From Candidatus Alistipes stercoravium (lineage in GTDB: Bacteria > Bacteroidota > Bacteroidia > Bacteroidales > Rikenellaceae): a stretch of DNA of 33,610 bases. Numbering within the stretch: position 1 is the stretch's first letter; each line of letters starts with the position of its first letter. The notes under the pieces are model-generated. The model was given only the letters and a program-made list of their open reading frames with translations. It did not search any database and was not told where the DNA came from. This document shows, in pieces, positions 14,663 through 22,429 of this stretch. The stretch is taken from the NCBI GenBank assembly GCA_019119615.1, contig DWWQ01000051.1, positions 1 to 33,610 of the forward strand, given 5' to 3'. The position numbers were made by a program, and so were the translations under genes.

Positions 14663-16543
14663 ATGAAGAAACGTATCCTTTCTGCGGGGGCGGGGCTCCT
14701 GCTGTTGTGCGGAATGGCCGCCTGTTCCGGAGTCAGTGAATATGATGTGGTGATCGTTGGCGGCGGCACGAGCGGCGTGGCGGCGGGCCTGCAGTCCGCA
14801 CGCCTCGGGGCGCGGACCCTTATCGTCGAGGAGTTCGACTGGCTGGGCGGCATGCTGACCTCGGCCGGTGTGAGTGCTACGGACGGCAATTATGTGCTGC
14901 GCGGCGGCATCTGGGACGAGTTCCGGACCGAACTGGAACACCATTACGGAGGGCCCGACTCCCTGTGCACGGGATGGGTGAGCAAGACGATGTTCGAACC
15001 GTCGGTGGGCGACAGCCTCTTCAAATGCATGGTGGCCCGGGAGCCGAACCTTGAGGTGTGCTACCGTGCGACGGCCTCCGGTTTCGACCGCCGCGACGGC
15101 GTGTGGCGGCTGGATATCGACTGCGGCGGGAAAAACGAGCGTATCGCGGCCCGCGTGCTGATCGACGCCACGGAGTTGGGCGATGTGGCGAAGGAGTTGG
15201 GCGTGCCCTATGATGTGGGTATGGACGCCACGTCGGAAACTGGCGAGAAGGAGGCGCTCGACGCGCCGAACGACATCGTGCAGGACCTGACCTATGTCGC
15301 CGTCCTGAAGGATTACGGACGCGACGTAACGATTCCGCAGCCCGAGGGATACGATCCGGCCGTGTTCGCCTGCTGCTGCATCAACGACAACTGCGTTACG
15401 CCCAAGGAACCCGACCGGATGTGGCCCCGCGAGATGATGATTACCTACGGGGAACTTCCCAACAAAAAGTACATGATCAACTGGCCGATCGAGGGCAACG
15501 ACTACTATGTGAACATGGTCGATATGGATGCCGTCGGACGTGCCGAGGCCGTGCGGCAGGCGAAGAACCATACGCTGTGTTTCCTCTATTTCCTCCAGAC
15601 CGAACTGGGATTCCGTACGCTGGGCCTCGCCGACGACGAGTTCCCCACGGAGGATCTTCTGCCGTTCTATCCCTACCACCGCGAATCGCGGCGTATCCAC
15701 GGCCTGGTGCGCTTCACGCTCAACGATATCTCCGACCCCTATGCCAACACGCTCTACCGTACGACGATCGGCGTGGGCGACTATCCGATCGACCAGCACC
15801 ATACGCGCTATCCCGAATGGAGTTCGCTGCCGAACCTCTATTTCCATCCCGTACCTTCGTACGGCGTACCGATGGGCGTGATGCTGCCCGCCGCTCAACA
15901 GGGGCTGATCGTTGCCGAGAAGTCCATCTCGGTAACCAACCTGGTGAACGGCTCCACGCGCCTGCAGCCCGTCGTGCTGCAGATCGGACAGGCGGCCGGC
16001 GCCCTGGCTGCCCTGGCTGTGAAGGAGAACTGCGAGCCTTCGGAGGTTTCGGTCCGCAAGGTGCAGGAGGTGATCCTCGATGACGGCGGCTACCTGCTGC
16101 CGTACCTCGACCTGCCTTCGACCGATCCGCGCTTCAAGGCCATGCAGCGAATTGCTGCTACGGGCATCCTGCGCGGCCGCGGCGCGAATGTGGGGTGGTC
16201 GAACCAAAGTTGGTTCGATGCCGAAAAGCGTGTTTCCGAAGCGTTGCTTCGCCGGGGTCTGCGGGAAGTTTATCCCACCGTTGCGGAGTCTTCCGATACG
16301 ACGGCCGTCTGCGGCCGGAGCCTTGCCGCGATGCTTTCCGAAGCGCTCGGCAGCGATGCAACGGCGGCGATAGGAGAGAAAGCTGCGGCACTTCTTGAAG
16401 GGTATGATGCCGAACGGCCGCTGACCCGCCTCGAGTGCGCCCAGCTGATCGACGCTGTAGCCGATCCGTTCCACAGTTTCGGAGTGGCGATCGACGGTCG
16501 TTTCCTGCGGGACGACGGAACCACTGCCGCCGGCTCCAAATAA
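14663..16543 (+). CDS. FAD-dependent oxidoreductase lipoprotein (FAD_oxidored type)
   Basis: A 626-residue flavoprotein. A lipoprotein-type signal ends at C21 (LLLLCGMAAC). The dinucleotide-binding motif VIVGGGTSGVAAG covers residues 30-42, followed by the LGGMLTSAGV turn common to this family and the IDATELGDVAKELG segment. A late FAD contact region, VMLPAAQQGLIVAEKSIS, follows. From about residue 475 a helical C-terminal part (RFKAMQRIAATGILRG, then PLTRLECAQLIDAV) resembles S-layer-homology-like repeats. Homologues occur in Bacteroidota carbohydrate loci but the substrate is unknown. I start at ATG 14663, since an in-frame TTG at 14654 adds nothing recognisable. The regulator gene begins 9 bases after the stop. 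Confidence 0.8.
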   Translation: MKKRILSAGAGLLLLCGMAACSGVSEYDVVIVGGGTSGVAAGLQSARLGARTLIVEEFDWLGGMLTSAGVSATDGNYVLRGGIWDEFRTELEHHYGGPDSLCTGWVSKTMFEPSVGDSLFKCMVAREPNLEVCYRATASGFDRRDGVWRLDIDCGGKNERIAARVLIDATELGDVAKELGVPYDVGMDATSETGEKEALDAPNDIVQDLTYVAVLKDYGRDVTIPQPEGYDPAVFACCCINDNCVTPKEPDRMWPREMMITYGELPNKKYMINWPIEGNDYYVNMVDMDAVGRAEAVRQAKNHTLCFLYFLQTELGFRTLGLADDEFPTEDLLPFYPYHRESRRIHGLVRFTLNDISDPYANTLYRTTIGVGDYPIDQHHTRYPEWSSLPNLYFHPVPSYGVPMGVMLPAAQQGLIVAEKSISVTNLVNGSTRLQPVVLQIGQAAGALAALAVKENCEPSEVSVRKVQEVILDDGGYLLPYLDLPSTDPRFKAMQRIAATGILRGRGANVGWSNQSWFDAEKRVSEALLRRGLREVYPTVAESSDTTAVCGRSLAAMLSEALGSDATAAIGEKAAALLEGYDAERPLTRLECAQLIDAVADPFHSFGVAIDGRFLRDDGTTAAGSK

Positions 16544-16552
16544 GTCCAAGAT

Positions 16553-17701
16553 ATGATCCGCATCCTGCTGCTTGTCGATTGTGCGAACGACTTCGATCGC
16601 AACCTGCTCCGGGGTATCGTGCGTTATTCGCGCGAGAACGGCCCGTGGCTCTTCTACCGCCTTCCTTCCTATTATAAAAGTATAGAGAACGGCGAACGGA
16701 GTATTCTCGAGTGGGCCAAGACGTGGAAGGCCGACGCCATCATCGGGCAGTGGAACGACGATGCGATGGACCTGCTCAAGGAGCTGAACATCCCGGTCGT
16801 CCTGCAGAACTACCGCCACCGCAGTACGACCTATTCGAACCTTACGGGCGACTACGAAGGAACGGGCCTTATGGCAGCCCGTTTCTTCGCCGAACGCCTG
16901 TTCCGCAACTTCGCCTTCTTCGGTGTGAAGGGGGTTGTCTGGTCGGACGAACGGTGCAAAGGGTATCGCGGCGAAGTGGAGCGCATCGGCGGCACGTTCC
17001 ACGCCTTCGAGACCGAAAAGGACAACGAGAAGAACCGCGAGGCGTTGAGCCGCTGGCTGCGCGAGCTGCCCAAACCCGTGGCGCTGTTCTGCTGCGACGA
17101 CGCCCATGCGCTGACCATCTCGGAGATCTGCAAGATGGAGAATATCCTCATCCCGGAAGATGTGTCGCTGCTCGGTGTGGATAACGACGAGCTGATCTGC
17201 AACATCTCCGACCCGCCGATCTCGTCGATCGAGCTGGAGGTCGAGAAGGGCGGCTATGCCGTCGGGAAGCTGCTCCACCGGCAGATCCGCAAGGAGCTCG
17301 TGGGCCCTTTCAATGTGGTTATCAACCCGATCCGCATCGAATTGCGCCAATCGACCGAAAAGCACAATATCAAGGACCCCTATGTCCTGCGGATCGTCAA
17401 GTACATCGAGCAGCATATCACCACCGACCTGACGATCGAGTCGATTGTCGGACAGATTCCCCTTTCGCGGCGTAATATCGAGCTGAAGTTCAAGCAGGTG
17501 ATGAATACATCGATCTATCAGTATGTGCTCAAGTGCCGCGTGAACCGCTTTGCCAATCTGCTGCTGACGACCGATCTCCCGCTGGCCGAGATTGCCGGCG
17601 AGGCGGGTTTCCGCGACTACAACAACATCTCGCGCATTTTCAAGAAATTCATGGGGTGCTCCCCGATCGAGTACCGCCAGCGGCGCTCCGCTGGCAAATA
17701 A
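16553..17701 (+). CDS. XylR/AraC-type transcriptional regulator
   Basis: A 382-residue cytoplasmic regulator. Residues 1 to about 265 form a LacI/periplasmic-binding-protein-like sugar sensor (RILLLVDCANDFDRNLLRGI opening, GPWLFYRLP, IPEDVSLLGVDNDE). Residues about 280-378 form an AraC-type double helix-turn-helix (TIESIVGQIPLSRRNIELKF, then LAEIAGEAGFRDYNNISRIFKKFMGCSPIEYR). This is the architecture of E. coli XylR and of Bacteroidota regulators that sense free sugars. It sits 9 bases after the flavoprotein gene and directly before the esterase and susC units, so it probably controls this locus. The ligand is unknown. Confidence 0.92.
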   Translation: MIRILLLVDCANDFDRNLLRGIVRYSRENGPWLFYRLPSYYKSIENGERSILEWAKTWKADAIIGQWNDDAMDLLKELNIPVVLQNYRHRSTTYSNLTGDYEGTGLMAARFFAERLFRNFAFFGVKGVVWSDERCKGYRGEVERIGGTFHAFETEKDNEKNREALSRWLRELPKPVALFCCDDAHALTISEICKMENILIPEDVSLLGVDNDELICNISDPPISSIELEVEKGGYAVGKLLHRQIRKELVGPFNVVINPIRIELRQSTEKHNIKDPYVLRIVKYIEQHITTDLTIESIVGQIPLSRRNIELKFKQVMNTSIYQYVLKCRVNRFANLLLTTDLPLAEIAGEAGFRDYNNISRIFKKFMGCSPIEYRQRRSAGK

Positions 17702-17702
17702 T

Positions 17703-17724
17703 GCGTTTTTCGAAACGCCCTTTT
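17703..17724 (+). terminator. Short UUCG-loop terminator after the regulator gene
   Basis: GCGTTT (17703-17708) and AAACGC (17713-17718) form a perfect 6-bp stem around a TTCG tetraloop, starting one base after the regulator stop, followed by CCTTTT. The stem is short, so termination may be partial. The same bases also hold a GTTTTTCG element discussed as a regulatory half-site. Confidence 0.5.
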
Positions 17725-17742
17725 CGTTTTTTGAAGGCCGTT
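17721..17742 (+). repeat. 22-bp direct repeat, copy 1 (upstream of the esterase gene)
   Basis: This T-rich element is identical at 21 of 22 positions to 18963-18984 upstream of susC. It begins 38 bases before the esterase -7 box. See the second copy and the finding on shared half-sites. Confidence 0.6.
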
Positions 17743-17758
17743 CCTCCGTTCTGTTCGC

Positions 17759-17766
17759 TATATTTG
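17759..17766 (+). promoter_or_regulatory. -7 promoter element of the esterase gene
   Basis: TATATTTG is a full match to TAnnTTTG, 31 bases before the ATG. The nearest upstream TTTG (17730-17733) is 25 bases away, too far for a good -33. This suits an activator-dependent promoter. CCGTTCTG at 17746-17753 recurs just before the susC -7 box. Confidence 0.6.
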
Positions 17767-17797
17767 TAAAGCGGGGTACAGGCCCCGGACAGACGGT

Positions 17798-18949
17798 ATG
17801 TACTGGTTGAAATCATGGACCGGCGCTCTGTTTCTCGGAGTGCTACTTGCGGGGTGCGGGGGTGCCGAACGGGAGTCGTCGGCCCTTCGCCGGGAACTTC
17901 TTCCCTACACCGAGCCTCCCGAGGCCTATCGCAATGTCTATGGGGAGTATCGCTCCCCGCTGCTCTTCTACAATGGCGACAGCGTGCGTACGGCCGCCGA
18001 CTGGACCCGCCGCCGTACGGAGATCCGTTCCCGCTGGGACTCTCTGCTCGGCGCCTGGCCGCCATTGATTGCGGACCAGCACTTCGAATTCATCGATACG
18101 CTTCCCGGTGCCGATTTCGACCGCTATCGCGTACGTTTCCGCTGGCTGCCTTCGGATACGACGGAAGGATATCTGCTCGTCCCGCACGGCCGGGGACGCA
18201 AAGCCGCGGTCATCACCCTCTTTTATGAACCCGAGACCGCGGTCGGTCTGGGTGGTAAACCGTATCGGGATTTTGCGCTCCGTCTGGCCGAAAGGGGCTT
18301 TGTCGCCCTGTCGCTCGGGACGACGCAAACTACCCGCACAAAGACCTATTCGCTTTATTATCCTTCGATCGACAGCGCGACGTTGCAGCCCCTGTCGGCA
18401 TTGGCCTGCGCCGCAGCGAACGCCTGGGAGGTGCTGGCGCGCCACCCCGAGGTCGATTCCACGCGCATCGGTGTCATGGGCCACTCCTACGGAGGCAAGT
18501 GGGCGATGTTCGCCTCGTGCCTGTGGGAGAAGTTCGCCTGTGCGGTATGGGGCGATCCCGGAGTGGTTTTCGACGAGACGAAGGGCGGGTATGTCAATTA
18601 CTGGGAACCCTGGTACCTGGGCTACTGTCCGCCGCCCTGGGAGCATACCTGGGATGACTGCGGGGCTGCAAAGGCCCGCGGAATCTATCCCGTATTGCGG
18701 CGCGAAGGGTACGACCTGCACGAGTTGCATGCCCTGATGGCGCCCCGGCCGTTTCTCGTGTCGGGCGGCTATTCGGACGGTCCCGAACGTTGGACGGCGC
18801 TCAATCATACGGTGGCCGTAAACCGCCTGCTGGGGTACGAGGGGCGTGTCGCCATGACGAATCGTCCGCTGCATGATCCCGATTCGCTGTCGAATGCCCT
18901 GGCCTACGATTTTTTTGAATTATGGTTGCATCCCGAAGTGAAAAAATGA
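17798..18949 (+). CDS. Alpha/beta-hydrolase lipoprotein, probable carbohydrate esterase
   Basis: A 383-residue predicted lipoprotein (LFLGVLLAGC, lipid-modified C20). An alpha/beta-hydrolase domain begins near residue 95. The nucleophile is S230 in GHSYGGKWAMFAS. MAPRPFLVSGGYSD (around 315-327) is the usual region before the acid residue, and H359 in NRPLHD is a likely catalytic histidine. The MAPRPFLV pattern is shared by acetylxylan-esterase-like and glucuronoyl-esterase-like enzymes of Bacteroidota. Removing ester groups from the imported or surface-bound glycan is the likely role, although a peptidase-type activity cannot be excluded. It has its own promoter and lies between the regulator and susC. 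Confidence 0.8.
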   Translation: MYWLKSWTGALFLGVLLAGCGGAERESSALRRELLPYTEPPEAYRNVYGEYRSPLLFYNGDSVRTAADWTRRRTEIRSRWDSLLGAWPPLIADQHFEFIDTLPGADFDRYRVRFRWLPSDTTEGYLLVPHGRGRKAAVITLFYEPETAVGLGGKPYRDFALRLAERGFVALSLGTTQTTRTKTYSLYYPSIDSATLQPLSALACAAANAWEVLARHPEVDSTRIGVMGHSYGGKWAMFASCLWEKFACAVWGDPGVVFDETKGGYVNYWEPWYLGYCPPPWEHTWDDCGAAKARGIYPVLRREGYDLHELHALMAPRPFLVSGGYSDGPERWTALNHTVAVNRLLGYEGRVAMTNRPLHDPDSLSNALAYDFFELWLHPEVKK

Positions 18950-18960
18950 TAAAAAGGATG

Positions 18961-18997
18961 GTTTTTCGTTTTTTGAAAGCCGTTTTTCGCTTTTTTG
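18961..18997 (+). repeat. Tandem T-rich half-sites, 21 bp apart, upstream of susC (contains 22-bp repeat copy 2)
   Basis: GTTTTTCGTTTTTTG (18961-18975) and GTTTTTCGCTTTTTTG (18982-18997) are near-identical and start 21 bp apart. The first, with its downstream flank (18963-18984), matches the element at 17721-17742 at 21 of 22 positions. Two turns of spacing between like half-sites is typical of AraC-type activators. The run GCTTTTTTGCGC could also give weak termination of the esterase transcript. Confidence 0.5.
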
Positions 18998-19021
18998 CGC
19001 AAAAATACCGTTCTGGATGCC

Positions 19022-19029
19022 TAATTTTG
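19022..19029 (+). promoter_or_regulatory. -7 promoter element of the susC operon
   Basis: TAATTTTG matches TAnnTTTG. The closest TTTG upstream (18994-18997) is 24 bases away, as at the esterase promoter. CCGTTCTG at 19008-19015 repeats the 8-mer found before the esterase -7 box. The predicted leader is about 180 bases long. Confidence 0.6.
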
Positions 19030-19043
19030 TTTGGATAAAATCC

Positions 19044-19167
19044 GCAGTGCGCATTTTTCGGATGCCGCACCTGCTGAAAATCCGATGAGTGAACCTTAAA
19101 ATTTAGCCTTATGGACTCCTGCTGACGGATCTCATGTCCGGTTCCCTGCCGATATCCGGAACCCGGA
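19044..19167 (+). other. Structured leader of the susC transcript
   Basis: Two hairpins lie in the 5' untranslated region. One is an 11-bp stem with two single-C bulges (19044-19054 with 19062-19074, loop TTTTCGG). The other is a 9-bp stem with one bulge (19137-19145 with 19158-19167). A four-codon frame ATG GAC TCC TGC TGA lies between them at 19111-19125. Neither hairpin has a T-run, so they are not terminators. A role in mRNA stability or post-transcriptional control is possible but unproven. Confidence 0.35.
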
Positions 19168-19218
19168 ATACTTAATGAAGAGCTTTCAATCAAACTATCA
19201 ACCTAATTCTATGAATCT

Positions 19219-22200
19219 ATGAAGGACAATTATTCGAAACGAGAACACGTTTCCCGGATGCGGCGTTTCGTCGCATGTGTGTTGATGTTGTTCGGAGCCG
19301 GTCTATCGACGGCCTTCGCACAATCGCACATCTCGGGAACCGTTACCGACGCCCAGGGCAATCCGCTTGTGGGTGTCAATGTGATCGTCAAGGGGACTAC
19401 CGTGGGCACGATGACGACGAGCAACGGATCGTATCGTCTGGAGACCCCCCCCCGTGCTGAAGTGCTGGTTTTCTCATACTTAGGTATGAAGAGCCAGGAG
19501 CTGGCGATAAACAACCGTACGGAGATCAACGTCATGATGCAGGAGGATGCGGCCCGCATGGACGAAGTCGTTGTGGTCGGTTACGGTACGCAGAAGAAAG
19601 TGCACCTGACCGGATCCATTGCGGCGGTTTCCGACAATGAAATCAAGAAATCGACCGTCAGCACCATTTCGCAGGCCCTGGTCGGAAAGCTCCCGGGCCT
19701 GATCACGCAGCAGGCTACCGGTGCTCCGGGATCCGACGGCGTTACGATGCTCGTGCGCGGTTACACCTCCTACAACGGCTCGAGCCCGCTGGTGCTGGTG
19801 GACGGTGTCGAGCGTGAGATGGGTACGGTCGATCCGAACGATGTGGAGAATGTAACGATCCTCAAGGATGCCTCGGCGAGTGCCGTATATGGTATGAAGG
19901 CTGCCGCAGGTGTCATCCTCATCACGACCAAACGCGGTCATCAGGGCTCCATGTCGATCAACTACCGCGGTAGCGTAACGCTTTCGCAGATGACGACGAT
20001 GCCCGAATTCATGAACGGTACGCAGTACATGGAGTACTACAACGCCGGTCTTGCCCTCGACAAACTGGGCGGCGACGACGTGCCCGACTACCAGTTCACG
20101 CCCGAGGAGATCGCCATGACCTACAACGGCGACCCGTCGGACGGTTACGAGAATACGGACTGGATGTCGCCGATGCGCCGCCTGACGCTCATGCACCAGC
20201 ACAACCTTTCGGTGAGCGGCGGAAGCGAGAAGGCCCGCTACTTCGTCAGCGGCGGCTTCCGCAACCAGGAAGGTATCATCAAGGGCCATGAGGATTCGCG
20301 CGGCAACCTCCGCTCGAACGTGGATCTGACGCCGCACGACAACCTGCGCGTGCAGCTGAACGTGGCCGCCTCCCTGCAGGACTACTACCAGCCGGGAGCC
20401 TATTCGTACGCCAACCAGGAGGGTTACAACATCTTCCACCAGATGATGTATTCGCTGCCGTTCGTGCCGAAGTGGCTCGAGAAGGACGGTACGGTCTATC
20501 CCGTTTCGGGATACCGCGCTTCGTGGTCGGCCGCCAGCCCCGAATACGGCTCGGCCCACTCCGGATTCAGCAAGTCGCGCAAGCTCCGTTTGGAGACCTC
20601 GGCCAACATCGAGTATTCGGTACCCTTCGTGAAGGGCCTGAAGCTGGGTATGTTCACCAGCTGGGACTATCATTACAGTACGGGCCGTACCTTCTCGCAT
20701 TCCTATGAAGTGCTGGCCTATACGTTCCAGCGCGGTTCGAGCATCGGCGCCGATCCGTTGAGCAAGTATTCGCTCGTGAATGCGGCCGGTCTGACTACGG
20801 ACGGCAACCTCTACATGGCTCATTCGAACGACCAGCGCGTCGTGCTGCGTCCGCAGATCTCCTATGCGAACAAGTTCGGCAAGCACGATGTCGGCGCGAT
20901 GTTCCTCTACGAGCAGACGACCTATTCCAGCGAGTCGATGAACGCCGGACGTCGCGACTTCCCCGTATTTGACCTCCCGGAGCTCAATTTCGGTGATCCG
21001 ACGACGGCTACGAACGCCTCCTCGTCCAACAAACAGGCTTTTGCCGGTTTCGTAGGACGTCTGAACTACGCTTACGATGACAAATACCTCGTGGAGGCGT
21101 CGTTCCGCTACGACGGTTCGTACCTCTTCCACAAGGATCACCGCTGGGGTTTCTTCCCCTCGGTATCCGTAGGTTGGGTGCTCTCGCAGGAGGACTTCTT
21201 CCAGTCGGCACTCCCGAAAGTCGAGTACTTCAAGCTGCGCGGATCGATCGGTACGCTGGGTAACGATAACGTAACGGCCTTCCTCTACCGCAAGCAGTTT
21301 GCCTACAATGCCAGCAACGTGGCCTTCGGAAGCACGCCCACGTCGCAGGGTACGCTCTCCAACTCGGTAGCCTTCCCCTATGAGGATCTGACCTGGGAGC
21401 GGACGCGCACCTATGATATCGGCTTCGAGATGAGCGCCTGGAACGGCCTGTTGGGCGTTGAGTTCGACTACTTCTACAAGTATACCTTCAACATTCTGCA
21501 GTCGATCGGCGGCATCTATCCTCCTTCGCTGGGCGGCCACTATCCCTCCTATATCAATGACGGTACGTTCGACAACCGGGGATTTGAACTGGTGCTCCGC
21601 CACCGCAACCACATCGGCAAGTTCAACTACGGCATTACGGGTAACCTCACCTTCGCCCGCAACCGGATCCTGAGCAAGCAGCAGGCCGACAATACGCTGC
21701 CGTGGAAGAACGTGCTCGGCTCGTCGCTCGGCGCCCTGTGGGGTCTGAAGTCCGACGGTCTCTACCAGACCGAGGAGGAGCTGGCCAACGCTCCGAAGCC
21801 GATCGGCGTACAGCCCCGTCTGGGTGATATCAAGTATGTCGATATCAACGGCGACGGCGCCATCACGGCCGACGACTATGTGCAGATTGCCCGCAACCGT
21901 ATGCCGGAGATGATGTTCTCGCTGTCGCTCGATGCCGACTACAAGGGCTTCGACCTCTCCGTACAGCTGCAGGGAGCCGCCCTTTGCGACCGCATGCTCC
22001 AGGCTACCTGGAACAACGGCGTTGCCGACCAGACGCCGCTGACCATTCCCTGGTACGGCAATTACGACAATGCTCCGCTCTACCTGGTGGAGGGCTCCTG
22101 GCGTCCCGACAATACGAATGCGGAGTATCCTCGTCTGACGGTAACCAAGTCCTCTTCGACCAACAACGGCAATGTGTCCGACTTCTGGAAGCGTAACGGC

Positions 22201-22416
22201 GCTTACCTGCGTCTGAAGAATGTCGTGCTGGGTTACACCTTCCCCAAGCGCTGGGTGAACCGTATCGGTATCGAAAACCTCCGCATCTATGTCAGCGGAA
22301 ACAACCTGCTCACGGCAACCGAGTTCCAATGGATTGACCCCGAAAGTATGAACGTTCCGACGGGTTACTACCCGCAGCAGCGTACCTTTACCTTCGGTGT
22401 AGACCTCTCATTCTAA
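19219..22416 (+). CDS. SusC-family TonB-dependent glycan transporter
   Basis: A 1065-residue outer-membrane importer with a signal peptide ending near STAFAQ (residue 34). A carboxypeptidase-D regulatory-like domain follows (about 36-110, HISGTVTDAQGNPLVGVNV). Next are the TonB-box-like DEVVVVGYGTQ and a plug with SQALVGKLPGL, VLVDGVEREM and the family hallmark ILKDASASAVYGMKAAAGVILITTKRG. The barrel ends in FTFGVDLSF. It forms the SusCD transport complex with the lipoprotein encoded 13 bases downstream. A run of nine C residues (19445-19453, codons 76-79) is unusual and could permit slippage. The exact oligosaccharide is unknown. Confidence 0.95.
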   Translation: MKDNYSKREHVSRMRRFVACVLMLFGAGLSTAFAQSHISGTVTDAQGNPLVGVNVIVKGTTVGTMTTSNGSYRLETPPRAEVLVFSYLGMKSQELAINNRTEINVMMQEDAARMDEVVVVGYGTQKKVHLTGSIAAVSDNEIKKSTVSTISQALVGKLPGLITQQATGAPGSDGVTMLVRGYTSYNGSSPLVLVDGVEREMGTVDPNDVENVTILKDASASAVYGMKAAAGVILITTKRGHQGSMSINYRGSVTLSQMTTMPEFMNGTQYMEYYNAGLALDKLGGDDVPDYQFTPEEIAMTYNGDPSDGYENTDWMSPMRRLTLMHQHNLSVSGGSEKARYFVSGGFRNQEGIIKGHEDSRGNLRSNVDLTPHDNLRVQLNVAASLQDYYQPGAYSYANQEGYNIFHQMMYSLPFVPKWLEKDGTVYPVSGYRASWSAASPEYGSAHSGFSKSRKLRLETSANIEYSVPFVKGLKLGMFTSWDYHYSTGRTFSHSYEVLAYTFQRGSSIGADPLSKYSLVNAAGLTTDGNLYMAHSNDQRVVLRPQISYANKFGKHDVGAMFLYEQTTYSSESMNAGRRDFPVFDLPELNFGDPTTATNASSSNKQAFAGFVGRLNYAYDDKYLVEASFRYDGSYLFHKDHRWGFFPSVSVGWVLSQEDFFQSALPKVEYFKLRGSIGTLGNDNVTAFLYRKQFAYNASNVAFGSTPTSQGTLSNSVAFPYEDLTWERTRTYDIGFEMSAWNGLLGVEFDYFYKYTFNILQSIGGIYPPSLGGHYPSYINDGTFDNRGFELVLRHRNHIGKFNYGITGNLTFARNRILSKQQADNTLPWKNVLGSSLGALWGLKSDGLYQTEEELANAPKPIGVQPRLGDIKYVDINGDGAITADDYVQIARNRMPEMMFSLSLDADYKGFDLSVQLQGAALCDRMLQATWNNGVADQTPLTIPWYGNYDNAPLYLVEGSWRPDNTNAEYPRLTVTKSSSTNNGNVSDFWKRNGAYLRLKNVVLGYTFPKRWVNRIGIENLRIYVSGNNLLTATEFQWIDPESMNVPTGYYPQQRTFTFGVDLSF

Positions 22417-22429
22417 ATCTACGAGCGAT

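Noticed and set aside
14642..17416. A 924-codon minus-strand open frame across the flavoprotein and regulator genes
   Set aside because: It is antisense to two clear genes and shows low-complexity composition without motifs.
19480..22329. A 949-codon minus-strand open frame across susC
   Set aside because: It is a shadow of the susC codons and has no recognisable family or signal sequence.
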